In this document: piece after piece, positions 18,821-32,467 of the stretch | How positions within the stretch are numbered: position 1 is the stretch's first letter | Layout: every line of letters begins with the position of its first letter | NCBI RefSeq assembly: GCF_002209565.1 | Contig: NZ_NJIH01000010.1 | Span: 124,001-188,000, forward strand | Direction of reading: 5' to 3' | DNA from: Candidimonas nitroreducens | GTDB taxonomy: Bacteria > Pseudomonadota > Gammaproteobacteria > Burkholderiales > Burkholderiaceae_B | Length of the DNA: 64,000 nucleotides | Made by a program: the position numbers and the translations under genes | Notes under the pieces: generated by a model | The model's input: only the letters and a program-made list of their open reading frames with translations | What the model was told of the DNA's origin: nothing | The model's database searches: none

Positions 18821-19798
18821 ATGCAACTGAACACCAAAGCCCTACGATTCGCCTCCACATGCCTGGCAGCCGTGTGCTGTAGCCTGGCGGCAAACGCTCA
18901 GGCGCAATATCCGGAAAAACCGATATCCATCATCGTTCCATTCGGCGCCGGATCCGGAACTGACACTTTGGCCCGTACGCTGGCCAAAGAGCTGACGGTG
19001 AAATTCGGACAGTCGGTTGTGGTCGAGGACAAGCCGGGTGCAGGCGGCATTGTAGGCGCAGCGTCTGCCGCGAGAAGCGCCCCAGATGGATACACGTTGC
19101 TGCTGGCCACAAGTGGCCCAATGGCGGCAAACGCCAGCCTATATAGCAACCTGCCCTACGATCCCGTGAAAAGCTTCCAGCCCGTGGCGCTGATCGGACG
19201 GCAGCCCATGCTGGTTATCGGCGGCAAAGCAGCAAAGACGAAAACGTTCGGAGAAATTATTGCACAGGCCAAGGCGCAGCCGGACAAAATCAACTTTGGC
19301 GCCAGCAGTACTACTGCGCGGGTATTGGTGGAACTCATGAAGAAGAGTTCAGGCATACAAGTTGAAACCGTGCTCTATAAAAATGTGGGCTCGTTGATGA
19401 CCGACATGATTGGTGGCCGCATTTCGTATGCATTCGAAAATGCCGGAGCCTCCATCCCGCAGATCGATTCCGGGCGAATCAGCCTTATCGCAGTTACGGC
19501 AAAGCATCGGGCGCCATTTGCCGAGCAGATTCCCGCCACGGGAGAGTATGGCTTCGATGAGCGCGGCCTGCTGACCTGGTACGCAATGTTTGCACCGAAA
19601 AACACGCCGGCAGACGTGGTTGCCAAGCTGAATACTGCCGTCAATGCGGCCCTGAAAACACCAGCAGTTCAGTCACTCGCAAAGCAGGTAGGGCTCCAAA
19701 TTGCTACGGAGTCTCCCGCTGAGCTGGGGAAGTACCAGATTTCCGAAATCCAGAATTGGAAGCACATGGTGGCAATCACCGGCGTCAAAATCGACTGA
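18821..19798 (+). CDS. Bug/TctC-family tripartite tricarboxylate receptor
   Basis: 325 residues with a signal peptide (cleavage near ANAQAQ, residue 28) and the Bug signature YPEKPISIIVPFGAGSGTD. DKPGAGGIVGA lies near residue 70. Bug proteins are periplasmic receptors of TTT transporters and bind small carboxylates. No TctA or TctB membrane component is nearby, as is usual for Alcaligenaceae orphan Bugs. It starts 13 bp after the dioxygenase stop with AAGGAG, so it is cotranscribed. It probably binds the substrate of the dioxygenase or aldolase pathway. Confidence 0.93.
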   Translation: MQLNTKALRFASTCLAAVCCSLAANAQAQYPEKPISIIVPFGAGSGTDTLARTLAKELTVKFGQSVVVEDKPGAGGIVGAASAARSAPDGYTLLLATSGPMAANASLYSNLPYDPVKSFQPVALIGRQPMLVIGGKAAKTKTFGEIIAQAKAQPDKINFGASSTTARVLVELMKKSSGIQVETVLYKNVGSLMTDMIGGRISYAFENAGASIPQIDSGRISLIAVTAKHRAPFAEQIPATGEYGFDERGLLTWYAMFAPKNTPADVVAKLNTAVNAALKTPAVQSLAKQVGLQIATESPAELGKYQISEIQNWKHMVAITGVKID

Positions 19799-19889
19799 TG
19801 GCTGTTATAGAAGCTGTTCTCGATCAGGGCCATGGGGCTGGTTTCAAGGCAGCCTCATGATTGCGGCACAACCCTATAACAGACCGAAC

Positions 19890-20693
19890 ATGAAATCTGA
19901 CAAAAAAATTGCAGAGAACCACTTCAAGCAGTCGCTGCGACGCGGGGAAAAGCAAGTAGGTATATGGATCACCCTGTATAGCACGGACTGTGCCGAGCTT
20001 TTGTCGGGCGCGGACTTTGACTGGATGCTGTTCGATATGGAGCACACCTGCAATGACCCCACGCAAGTGATTGAAATGCTGCGCGCTGCAAACGGCAGCC
20101 CATCGGAACCTGTTGTACGGATCCCCTGGCGGGATCCGGCGATCATGAAGCGCCTGTTGGACAGCGGCGTGCGCACATTCATGGTGCCTTTCATTCAGAA
20201 CGCCGAGGAAGCCGCCGCAGTCATATCCTCGACCCGCTATCCTCCCCATGGAATTCGCGGGGTCAACGGGACGATGCGTGCTAATGGCTATGGCCGCGCA
20301 CGCATCGACTACCAAAAACGCTATGCAGACGAAATTTGCGTCATAGTTCAGGTCGAAACACCTGAGGCAATAGCCAACATACCCGCAATAGGCGCAGTGG
20401 ACGGGGTCGACGCCATCTTTGTCGGCCCCAACGATCTGGCAGCGAACATGGGCTTATATGGGCAGACAAGCCATTCTGCCGTCAAATCGGCCATTCAAGA
20501 AGCCTTGGCTCTGATTCAGTCAACCGGCAAAGCAGCCGGAATCCTGAACTACAACAATCAAGAAGCCCTCGAACTATTCAATCAAGGTTACGCCATGATT
20601 GCAGTCGGTTCCGACGCCGGGTTGCTGGTGCGCCACGCAGATGAGCTGCGCAATAGCTTTACTGCCGTTAAAAGAGCCCGCTTGGCAACGTGA
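19890..20693 (+). CDS. HpcH/HpaI-family (class II, metal-dependent) aldolase
   Basis: 267 residues from ATG 19890; ATG 19857 is an alternative adding 11 residues, and neither has a strong ribosome site. Family motifs include FDWMLFDMEH (metal and base region), a RIPW segment, VQVETPEAIANIPAI and DAIFVGPNDLAANMG. These enzymes cleave 2-keto-3-hydroxy acids, such as 4-hydroxy-2-oxoheptanedioate or 2-keto-3-deoxy sugar acids, to pyruvate and an aldehyde. It is the last gene of the cassette, about 90 bp after the Bug gene, and probably finishes the pathway. The neighbouring rarA converges on it. Confidence 0.9.
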   Translation: MKSDKKIAENHFKQSLRRGEKQVGIWITLYSTDCAELLSGADFDWMLFDMEHTCNDPTQVIEMLRAANGSPSEPVVRIPWRDPAIMKRLLDSGVRTFMVPFIQNAEEAAAVISSTRYPPHGIRGVNGTMRANGYGRARIDYQKRYADEICVIVQVETPEAIANIPAIGAVDGVDAIFVGPNDLAANMGLYGQTSHSAVKSAIQEALALIQSTGKAAGILNYNNQEALELFNQGYAMIAVGSDAGLLVRHADELRNSFTAVKRARLAT

Positions 20694-20723
20694 AGAGCTG
20701 CGATGGCTTTAGCGACTTTATGA

Positions 20724-22028
20724 TTATTTCTTCCCAGCCTCTTCATCCAGCTTGCGCAGGAAAGCCAGCTTTTCGCCTATCTTGATTTCCAGCCCACGCG
20801 GTACGGGCTGGTACCAGCCTGGCTCGGGCATGCCGTCGGGCAGGTAGGTTTCGCCGGCGGCGTAGGCGTTGGGTTCGTCGTGGGCGTAGCGGTATTCGTG
20901 GCCGTAGCCCAGTTCCTTCATGAGCTTGGTGGGGGCGTTGCGCAAGTGCACGGGCACTTCGCGCGATTTGTCCTGGCGCACGAAGGCGCGCGCCTGGTTG
21001 TAGGCTTTGTAGCCGGCGTTGCTCTTGGCGGCGACCGCCATGTAGATGACCGCCTGGGCCAGGGCCAGTTCGCCCTCGGGCGAACCCAGGCGTTCATAGG
21101 TGCTGGCCGCGTCGTTGGCCAGCTGCATGGCGCGCGGGTCGGCCAGGCCGATGTCTTCCCAGGCCATGCGCACGATGCGCCGCGACAGGTAGCGCGGGTC
21201 GGCGCCGCCGTCGAGCATGCGGGTCAGCCAGTACAGCGCGGCGTCGGGGTTGGAACCGCGCACCGATTTGTGCAGGGCCGAGATCTGGTCGTAAAAGTTG
21301 TCGCCGCCCTTGTCGAAGCGGCGGGCGTTCAGGGTGAGCGCGTTCTGGACGAATTCGGCCGTGATGCGCGTGGTGCCCGAGGCGCCGGCCGCAGTGCCGG
21401 TTTGCTCCAGCAGGTTCAGGAAACGGCGCGCATCGCCGTCGGCATAGCCGATCAGGGTATCGACCGCGGCCTCATCGAAATCCAGATGCGCCAGTTCGGT
21501 GGCACGGGCGCGATCCAGCAGGCGGCGCAAATCGTCGTCACCCAGCGGCTGCAGCACATAGACCTGGGAGCGCGACAGCAGCGCCGAATTGACCTCGAAG
21601 GACGGGTTTTCGGTGGTAGCGCCGATCAGCGTCACCAGGCCCGATTCGGCATAGGGCAGCAGCGCGTCCTGCTGCGATTTATTGAAGCGATGGATCTCGT
21701 CGACGAACAGGATGGTGCGCTTGCCCATGGCCAGGTTGCGCTCGGCCTGCTCCATGGCGGCGCGGATGTCCTTGACGCCCGAGAACACCGCCGACAGGGC
21801 GATGAACTCGCAATCGAAGGCGTGGGCGGTGAGCCGCGCCAGGGTGGTCTTGCCTACGCCCGGCGGGCCCCACAGGATCATGGAATGGGGTTTGCCCGAC
21901 TCGAAGGCCAGGCGCAGCGGCTTGCCGGGCCCGAGCAGATGAGGCTGCCCTATTACCTCGTCCAGCGTCCGTGGGCGCAAGGCTTCGGCCAGGGGTGCAG
22001 CGGGTTCGACTTTGAACAGATCGGACAT
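20724..22028 (-). CDS. rarA: Replication-associated recombination protein A
   Basis: 434 residues from ATG 22028 (MSDLFKVEPAAPLAEALRPR). An AAA+ clamp-loader-like ATPase with Walker A GPPGVGKTT near residue 54, Walker B FVDEIHRFN and a sensor region GATTENPSF. The C-terminal tetramerisation domain contains NAPTKLMKELGYG. RarA (MgsA) acts at stalled replication forks with SSB. It lies directly downstream of lolA on the same strand, the conserved ftsK-lolA-rarA order. The open frame before the ATG was ignored. Confidence 0.95.
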   Translation of the reverse strand: MSDLFKVEPAAPLAEALRPRTLDEVIGQPHLLGPGKPLRLAFESGKPHSMILWGPPGVGKTTLARLTAHAFDCEFIALSAVFSGVKDIRAAMEQAERNLAMGKRTILFVDEIHRFNKSQQDALLPYAESGLVTLIGATTENPSFEVNSALLSRSQVYVLQPLGDDDLRRLLDRARATELAHLDFDEAAVDTLIGYADGDARRFLNLLEQTGTAAGASGTTRITAEFVQNALTLNARRFDKGGDNFYDQISALHKSVRGSNPDAALYWLTRMLDGGADPRYLSRRIVRMAWEDIGLADPRAMQLANDAASTYERLGSPEGELALAQAVIYMAVAAKSNAGYKAYNQARAFVRQDKSREVPVHLRNAPTKLMKELGYGHEYRYAHDEPNAYAAGETYLPDGMPEPGWYQPVPRGLEIKIGEKLAFLRKLDEEAGKK

Positions 22029-22109
22029 GATGGCTGTGAGTTCCGTTCTCGCGCCACGGCCCGGAGGCCGAAGCGGCTGGCCCCGGCCGGCCCGGGCCAC
22101 AGGCCCGGA

Positions 22110-22728
22110 CTACATCTTGACGACGTCAGTGCCCTTGGGCGGCACGAATTTGAAAGCGCCGGCCGGCAGCTTGGGGTTGGCGACGATATGCGTAAGGTCG
22201 ATGCGCGTGGTCTGGCCGAAGGAATCGACCAGTTCCAGGCGCGCCGGCAGGTCGTTCTTGAAGCCGATGTCGACATAGGCAAAGCCCGCGTCGGCCTGGC
22301 GCGGCTTGGCGTGCATCCATTGCAGGCCGTCTTTGTCGGGCAGCGCGCTGACCTCAAAGGCCTGGTCGAGCGAGCCCGAACCGAACAGAATCGCCGCGGG
22401 CGAGGCCCCTACCGCCTTGCCCACGCCACGCTCGGTGACCTGGGCCAGATCGGGATCGTACTGATACACAGTGCTGCCATCGGACACGATGAGCTGGGCG
22501 TAAGGCTTTTCGACTTGCCAGCGGAACTGCCCCGGGCGCTGGAAAGAGAAGCGGCCGGACTGCGGCGGCTTGCTCTGACCATTGCGGGCCTGGGTCTGCT
22601 GGGTGAATTCGCCGGTGGCCGAGGACACCTGGGCCACGAACTGGCGCAACTGGGTGCCGGCGTCGGCCGACCAGGCCGCCGCGGGCGCCAGCGTCAGCAG
22701 TGCCGCGGCCAGCAGGCGCCGGTACGAT

Positions 22729-22739
<11 letters not shown>
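22110..22739 (-). CDS. lolA: Outer-membrane lipoprotein carrier protein
   Basis: 209 residues from ATG 22739. A signal peptide ([20 protein letters not shown]) is followed by a LolA beta-barrel domain ([41 protein letters not shown]). LolA shuttles lipoproteins from LolCDE across the periplasm to LolB. The start overlaps the 3' end of ftsK by 11 bp, so the two are translationally coupled, and rarA follows. The ending PKGTDVVKM is family-typical. Confidence 0.94.
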
Positions 22740-26913
<4,174 letters not shown>

Positions 26914-26995
26914 TACGGCTGCGAGGCGCGGTACCAGTGGGCCATAAACCTGCGACAAGGCGGAAAGCCATACCGGCCAGTAGCGCTTGCCCGAA

Positions 26996-27044
26996 CAACA
27001 AAAGCCGACGGCATATACCGTCGGCTTTCGTCTTGTTGTTTTTA
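26996..27044. terminator. Bidirectional terminator between the Smr gene and the acyl-CoA ligase
   Basis: AAAGCCGACGG-catata-CCGTCGGCTTT (27001-27028) is a perfect 11-bp stem. It is flanked by ACAACA and TGTTGT outer arms and a T-rich stretch on the right. On the minus strand TTTTGTTGTT follows the stem. The genes converge here. Confidence 0.85.
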
Positions 27045-27173
27045 TTGGAAACTGCTTTTTGTTTTTTATACGCCGGATACCGGCCTTGCCCGTATAGGGC
27101 TGTGTCTCCTCACCTGCATGCACGGCATTGTGCACGAAGTTCGGGCGCGCCACACTTAGGGAATACGCTTGGT

Positions 27174-28868
27174 TCAGGCGGTTTTTTGCTCGGCAAGCCC
27201 CAATTCTTCCATCATTTTCTTGCGGATCTCGAATTTCTGTACCTTGCCGGTGACGGTCAGCGGAAATTCGTCGACGAAGCGCACGTAGCGCGGCACCTTG
27301 TAGTGGGCGATGCGGCCGGCGCAGAACTCGCGCACCGATTCCTGCGTAACGGAGGCAGGATCCTGGCCGGGCCTGAGTATGACCCAGGCGCAAAGTTCTT
27401 CGCCGAACTTGCTGTCGGGCACGCCGACCACGGATACGTCCTTGACGGCCGGATGCTTGTACAGGAATTCTTCGATCTCGCGCGGATAGATGTTCTCGCC
27501 GCCGCGGATCACCATGTCTTTCAGGCGGCCCACCACATTGCCGTAGCCGCGCTCGTCTATGACCACCAGATCGCCGGTGTGCATCCAGCCGTCGGCGTCG
27601 ATGGCCTCGGCGGTCTTGCGTTCGTCGCCCCAGTAGCCGAGCATCACGGCGTAACCCTTGGTGCACAGCTCGCCGGGAGTGCCGCGCGGCACGACATTGC
27701 CATCGGCATCGATGACCTTGCACTGCAGGTGCGGCTGTACCCGGCCTATGGTCGAGACGCGGCTTTGCAGGTCGTCGTCGCCAGCGGTCTGGAAGCTGAC
27801 CGGGCTGGTCTCGGTCATGCCATAGGCGATGGTCACGTCGCGCATGTGCATGGTTTCGATGACCTGGGTCATGATGTCCACCGGGCACGGCGAGCCGGCC
27901 ATGCAGCCGGTACGCAGGCTGGACAGGTCGAAGCTGGCGAATTCGGGATGCGTGAGTTCGGCGATGAACATGGTGGGCACGCCATACAGGCCGGTGCAGC
28001 GCTCGGCCGCTATGCAGCGCAGCACCGCAAGCGGATCGAAGGCGTCAGACGGGTACACCATGGCCGAGCCGTGCGTCAGGCAGCCCAGGTTGCCCATGAC
28101 CATGCCGAAGCAGTGATACAGCGGCACCGGTATGCACAGCCGGTCGCCGGGCTTCAGGCCCACGCACTCGCCGACGAAGAAGCCGTTGTTCAAGATATTG
28201 TGATGTGACAGGGTGGCGCCCTTGGGCAGGCCGGTGGTGCCGCTGGTGAACTGGATATTGATGGGATCCTGGCAGCTCAGCGCCGCGCCCAGCCGAGCCA
28301 GCTCGTCCGCGTGGGCCGGTGTGCCGAGCGATGCCAGCTCATCGAACTGGCGCCAGCCGGGGCGCGCAACGCCCCCTATTTTGATCAGGTGCCGCAAATG
28401 CGGCGCGGCGGCGGCCTGCAGCGGGCCACTATGGCCGGCGACCTCGGGCAGCAGTGTCTCGACGATGGAAACGTAGTCACTGGTCTTGAAGCTCTCGGCC
28501 GCGACCAGCGCACTGATCTGCACCTTGTTCAGCGTGTACTCGAGTTCGGTGCTGCGGTAGGCGGGGTTGATATTGACCAGGATCATGCCGGCCTTGGCGG
28601 TGGCGAACTGGATCAGCGCCCACTCGGCCTTGTTGGGCGACCAGATGCCCACGCGGTCGCCGCGCTTGAGCCCCAGCGCCAGCAGGCCCGCACCGATGCG
28701 GTCGGCAAGTTCATTCAGCTGGATGTAAGTCAGGCGTACGCCCTGATGCACCGAAACCAGGGCTTCTTGTTCGGGCCAGGTGCGGGCGGCATGTTCCAGG
28801 GCCTGGCCGATGGTTTCGGTGCGCAGTTGCGGCTCGGTGGCGCCGGTGACGAGGCTGGGCGTAGTCAT
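27174..28868 (-). CDS. AMP-dependent acyl-CoA synthetase/ligase
   Basis: 564 residues. ANL-superfamily motifs: P-loop [17 protein letters not shown] near residue 200, YGMTETSP near 330, TGDL near 440 and the C-terminal catalytic lysine segment [18 protein letters not shown]. It activates a carboxylic acid to its CoA thioester through an acyl-adenylate. Overall it resembles medium- and long-chain FadD-like ligases, but the chain length cannot be read. The ribosome site AAGGAG lies 7 bp before the ATG. It is a single gene with terminators downstream. Confidence 0.93.
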   Translation of the reverse strand: MTTPSLVTGATEPQLRTETIGQALEHAARTWPEQEALVSVHQGVRLTYIQLNELADRIGAGLLALGLKRGDRVGIWSPNKAEWALIQFATAKAGMILVNINPAYRSTELEYTLNKVQISALVAAESFKTSDYVSIVETLLPEVAGHSGPLQAAAAPHLRHLIKIGGVARPGWRQFDELASLGTPAHADELARLGAALSCQDPINIQFTSGTTGLPKGATLSHHNILNNGFFVGECVGLKPGDRLCIPVPLYHCFGMVMGNLGCLTHGSAMVYPSDAFDPLAVLRCIAAERCTGLYGVPTMFIAELTHPEFASFDLSSLRTGCMAGSPCPVDIMTQVIETMHMRDVTIAYGMTETSPVSFQTAGDDDLQSRVSTIGRVQPHLQCKVIDADGNVVPRGTPGELCTKGYAVMLGYWGDERKTAEAIDADGWMHTGDLVVIDERGYGNVVGRLKDMVIRGGENIYPREIEEFLYKHPAVKDVSVVGVPDSKFGEELCAWVILRPGQDPASVTQESVREFCAGRIAHYKVPRYVRFVDEFPLTVTGKVQKFEIRKKMMEELGLAEQKTA

Positions 28869-29374
28869 AGCATGTCTCCTTGGGCCGCGATCGAAACGCC
28901 GCGGGCTTGTTGTGATAGTAGAAGATTATGCGCCCCGATTCTTAAACAGGCCTTACGGCGCGGCCGGGGCAGGTTCAACCAAAATGTGCTGAAGCCCAGC
29001 TCAAATGGGTACCGAATTTTCCCAAGGCTTATCCCATGCCAATGCACTGTTTCGACGGATGTAAATGCTTGAGCCGAAAGCGTTCCTGGGCCAGCGAGGA
29101 ACAAGGGCACACAGCGCAATCGGACTCAATTCATAACTCTTGTATATCGGTTGATCATAATTAGTGAATGGACTGAGGCCAGTGCGATGTGTCAAATTAA
29201 GATGCGATGAAGGGCTGTACCGCCTGGCGCATGGCTGCAAATGCCAAGTAGCCGTCTACCAACGAGCAAAGCCCGAATCACAACCGCCCCGAGTAAAGAA
29301 CCACCCTTGCCTGAACACAACGATCATCGCCCGGCGTAGCCCATAACCACAATCACATCCCACTGGAGACAAGC
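28869..29374. other. Divergent intergenic region without a recognisable gene
   Basis: About 505 bp, visibly more A+T-rich than its surroundings, especially 29010-29200. It must hold the promoters of the acyl-CoA ligase (minus) and the Bug operon (plus). Short frames inside give no protein-like sequence. No regulator gene, RNA gene or clear operator was identified. Confidence 0.5.
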
Positions 29375-30355
29375 ATGACTCGATCATTATCTTTGGCCGG
29401 CATGGCGCTGGCCATCGTCGCGGCCTGCGGGCTCGGAGGCCGGGCCTACGCAAGCGGCAGTTCGTATCCCGATCGGCCCATACGCCTGATAGTGCCCTAT
29501 AGCGCCGGCGGCGGCGCTGACAATGCCGCGCGGGTCATCGCCCAGAAGCTGTCCGATCGCCTGGGCCAGAGCGTGATCGTCGAGAACAAGCCCGGCGCCA
29601 GCGGCACGGTTGCCGAAGGCTATGTCGTGCGATCCCCGGCGGACGGCTATACCGTGCTGTACGACACATTCGCCTTCGGGGTGAACGCATCGCTGCGCAA
29701 GCTGCCGTTCGACCCCCGGCATGATCTGGAGCCGGTTTCGCTGGTAGCGACCGCCGCCATGATTTTGGTGGAGAACCCCAAGCTGCCGTCCAAGACCCTG
29801 GCTCAATTGCTCGCCCAGACAAAAGCGCATCCGGGCACCGTCACGTATGCCTCGTACGGCGTGGGCAGTTCGGCGCACCTTGCCGCGGAGCTGCTCAACG
29901 ACCGGGCCGGCACCCGCATGCTGCACGTGCCGTTCAAGGGCGGAGCCCCGGCGCTGACCAATGTCATAGGCGGCCAGGTGGATTGTTATTTTGCCAACGT
30001 CTCGTCGGGCCTGCCGTATGTCCGCTCCGGCATGGTCAGGGCATTGGCCGTTTCGTCGGCAAAGCGCCTGAAGGTGCTGCCCGATGTACCCACCGTACAG
30101 GAAAGCGGCTTCCCTGGCTTCGAGGTTCTTGACTGGCACGGCCTGTTCGTGCCGCACGGTACGCCGGCGGCGATAGTCGAAAAACTGGCGCAAGCCGCCA
30201 ATTACGCGACATCCGATCCTTCGGTGATCAAGCGTCTGCACGACATGGGCATAGAGCCTGCAAGCAGCAGCCCGGCCAAATTCGGAAAGTTCCTGGACGG
30301 ACAGATGAAGAAATGGTCCACGCTCATAGAGCAAAGGCATATTTCCTTGCAATGA
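29375..30355 (+). CDS. Bug/TctC-family receptor (first of a pair)
   Basis: 326 residues. The signal peptide ends near GGRAYAS (residue 27). The Bug motif YPDRPIRLIVPYSAGGGADN and NKPGASGTVAEG near residue 75 are present. It is a periplasmic carboxylate receptor of a tripartite tricarboxylate transporter. No tctA or tctB is in the window. The ribosome site is CTGGAGA. The next Bug gene starts 119 bp downstream, and a lactonase-like gene and an FAD oxidoreductase follow on the same strand, suggesting one catabolic unit. Confidence 0.92.
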   Translation: MTRSLSLAGMALAIVAACGLGGRAYASGSSYPDRPIRLIVPYSAGGGADNAARVIAQKLSDRLGQSVIVENKPGASGTVAEGYVVRSPADGYTVLYDTFAFGVNASLRKLPFDPRHDLEPVSLVATAAMILVENPKLPSKTLAQLLAQTKAHPGTVTYASYGVGSSAHLAAELLNDRAGTRMLHVPFKGGAPALTNVIGGQVDCYFANVSSGLPYVRSGMVRALAVSSAKRLKVLPDVPTVQESGFPGFEVLDWHGLFVPHGTPAAIVEKLAQAANYATSDPSVIKRLHDMGIEPASSSPAKFGKFLDGQMKKWSTLIEQRHISLQ

Positions 30356-30474
30356 GCGGCACCGCCCAAACTCGAGGCGGCCTTGTACCCGCTCACGCCC
30401 CGGCCTGGCTCCCGCTGCGTGCGGCCGCATGCAGCCCCCCACCGTCGCAACACCCCCGAAAAAACGGAGCACAT

Positions 30475-31455
30475 ATGAATAGCAAGACCTTGACTCTGTG
30501 CATGCGCTACGCGCTTGCGGCCGCCGCCCTGTGCATGGCGGGCCACGCCGGCGCGCAAGACTGGCCGTCCAGGCCGGTGCACATCATCGTGCCCTACGCG
30601 GCCGGAGGCACCACCGATTATGCGGGGCGCCTGATAGCCCAGAAGCTCACCCAGGAAACCGGACAATCATTCTTCGTCGAGAACAAGGCGGGGGGCGCCG
30701 GCACCATAGGCACGGCGGAAGTCGCGAGGGCTGCCGGCGACGGCGCGACGTTCCTCACCAATGACACGTCCTACGCCATGCTGCCGGCCTTGTATTCCAA
30801 GCTGCCCTGGAACCACGAAACCGACCTGATTCCCATTACCACCTTGGTGGAAACGCCGGTGGTGCTGGTGGTGCCCGAAAAATCGCCCTTCAAAACCATG
30901 CAGGATCTGGTCAAATATGCCAAACAGCACCCCGGCAAACTGAATTTCGGCTCGGGCGGCGCCGGCAGCTCCACCCACCTGCAGACGGTGGTGTTCAATA
31001 AAGACGCCGATATTTCCGCCACCCACATTCCCTACAAAGGCGCGGGCGACGCGATGCGGGGCCTGGTGTCGAATCAGGTGGATTACCTCATCACCGCCAC
31101 CCCGACGGCCGTGCCGCAGATACAGGGCGGCAGGGCTCGCGCCCTGGCAGTCACTGGCGGCCAGCGGGTATCCGTGCTGCCCGACGTGCCTACCTTCGGC
31201 GAGGCGGGTCTGCCCGCCTACAAGGTCATGAACTGGTTCGGCATGGCCGCCCCCAAGGGTACACCTCCAAAAATCACCAATTCCATGTACGAACTGATCA
31301 AGAAGGGCTTGTCCGATCCGTCCATCGAGCAGTCGCTGGCCAAGCAAGGCGCCCACGCCGGCGGCATGCCCCCGGCGGACTTCGCCGCGATGATACGCCG
31401 CGAAACCAAGGGGTGGATCAGCGCGGCGCAGCAAGCGGGGATTCATCCGCAGTAA
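30475..31455 (+). CDS. Bug/TctC-family receptor (second of a pair)
   Basis: 326 residues from ATG 30475; the upstream open frame lacks protein character. The signal peptide is cleaved near HAGAQD (residue 27). The Bug motif WPSRPVHIIVPYAAGGTTD and NKAGGAGTIG are present. It differs clearly from the neighbouring Bug, so it is not a recent duplicate. It probably binds a related or alternative substrate for the pathway encoded just downstream. Confidence 0.92.
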   Translation: MNSKTLTLCMRYALAAAALCMAGHAGAQDWPSRPVHIIVPYAAGGTTDYAGRLIAQKLTQETGQSFFVENKAGGAGTIGTAEVARAAGDGATFLTNDTSYAMLPALYSKLPWNHETDLIPITTLVETPVVLVVPEKSPFKTMQDLVKYAKQHPGKLNFGSGGAGSSTHLQTVVFNKDADISATHIPYKGAGDAMRGLVSNQVDYLITATPTAVPQIQGGRARALAVTGGQRVSVLPDVPTFGEAGLPAYKVMNWFGMAAPKGTPPKITNSMYELIKKGLSDPSIEQSLAKQGAHAGGMPPADFAAMIRRETKGWISAAQQAGIHPQ

Positions 31456-31513
31456 TTCCCGATACGATGCATGATTCATAATCCCACACTTCACCATCAA
31501 TTCACCCCTTGCC

Positions 31514-32434
31514 ATGTGGAACCTGTCTTTCTCTCCTCCTGAAGTCGTCGAGGCCCGGGTCATGACCCGGCTGCCCGACAAATTCCGCAAACTGCAGCAG
31601 ACGGAATGGGCCCAAGCCAACAAGCCCGGACAGCTGATAGACAGTTTTCTCGAAGGGCCCTCCTTCGACCGGGAAGGTAATTTGTGGGTCACCGACATAC
31701 CCAATGGGCGGATCTTCCGCATCGACCCCGACCTGAACTGGTCTCTGGCCACGCAATACGAGGGCTGGCCCAACGGCTCGGCGTTCCACCGCGACGGCAG
31801 CCTGTGGATCGCCGACTACCGGCGCGGCATCCTGCGCTTCGATCCCGCGACGGGATCCATGGAATCCGTTCTGGGCCACCGCGCCAGCGAATCGTTCAAG
31901 GGCGTAAACGACCTCACCTTCGACGCGCAGGGCAGCTGCTACTTCACCGACCAGGGCCAGACCGGAATGCAGGATCCCAGCGGCCGCGTCTACCGTCTGG
32001 AACCTGGCGGCAGGCTGGACGTCGTGATCGGCAACGTGCCCAGCCCGAATGGCCTGGCGCTGAACGGCGACGGCAGCGTTTTCTATCTAGCGGTCACGCG
32101 CGCCAATGCGGTCTGGCGCGCACCGCTGCTGCCCAGCGGCAATCTCAGCAAGGCGGGGGTGTTCCAAACATTCTTCGGCACCAGCGGGCCGGACGGCCTG
32201 GCCCTCGACAGCGAAGGCCGCCTGGTGGTCGGCCACGCCAGCCTCGGGGGCGCCTTCGTACTGAACCCGCGCGGTGAAATAACGCACTACGTACGTTCGC
32301 CCATAGGCAGCACGACCACCAACCTGGCCTTCCGCCCCGGCACGCGGCAATTGGTAATCGTGGAATCGCAAACCGGAACCCTGCTGGAAGCGGAACTGCC
32401 CGCCGAAGGGCTGGCCTTGTTTTCCCATTCATGA
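31514..32434 (+). CDS. SMP-30/gluconolactonase-family protein
   Basis: 306 residues forming a six-bladed beta-propeller. The metal-binding Glu is in the LEGPSFDREGNLWVTD segment (about residue 50), with NDLTFDAQGSCYFTD near 135, PNGLALNGDGS near 180 and a GPDGLALDSEGRL blade near 225. Members hydrolyse sugar-acid or other lactones with a divalent metal. With the following FAD enzyme and two carboxylate receptors it suggests uptake and oxidation of a hydroxy or sugar acid. No signal peptide, so cytoplasmic. Confidence 0.87.
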   Translation: MWNLSFSPPEVVEARVMTRLPDKFRKLQQTEWAQANKPGQLIDSFLEGPSFDREGNLWVTDIPNGRIFRIDPDLNWSLATQYEGWPNGSAFHRDGSLWIADYRRGILRFDPATGSMESVLGHRASESFKGVNDLTFDAQGSCYFTDQGQTGMQDPSGRVYRLEPGGRLDVVIGNVPSPNGLALNGDGSVFYLAVTRANAVWRAPLLPSGNLSKAGVFQTFFGTSGPDGLALDSEGRLVVGHASLGGAFVLNPRGEITHYVRSPIGSTTTNLAFRPGTRQLVIVESQTGTLLEAELPAEGLALFSHS

Positions 32435-32467
32435 AACGCAGCCCCACTAAACACCAGAGCACGGCGG

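Larger units (their letters stand above)
17042..20693. other. Catabolic cassette inserted between serS and rarA
   Basis: Four genes (IclR regulator, TfdA-like dioxygenase, Bug receptor, HpcH/HpaI aldolase) separate serS from rarA, which are neighbours in many related genomes. The block is visibly poorer in G+C and uses more A/T-ending codons than both flanks. No integrase, tRNA or direct repeats were seen at its edges. Confidence 0.6.
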
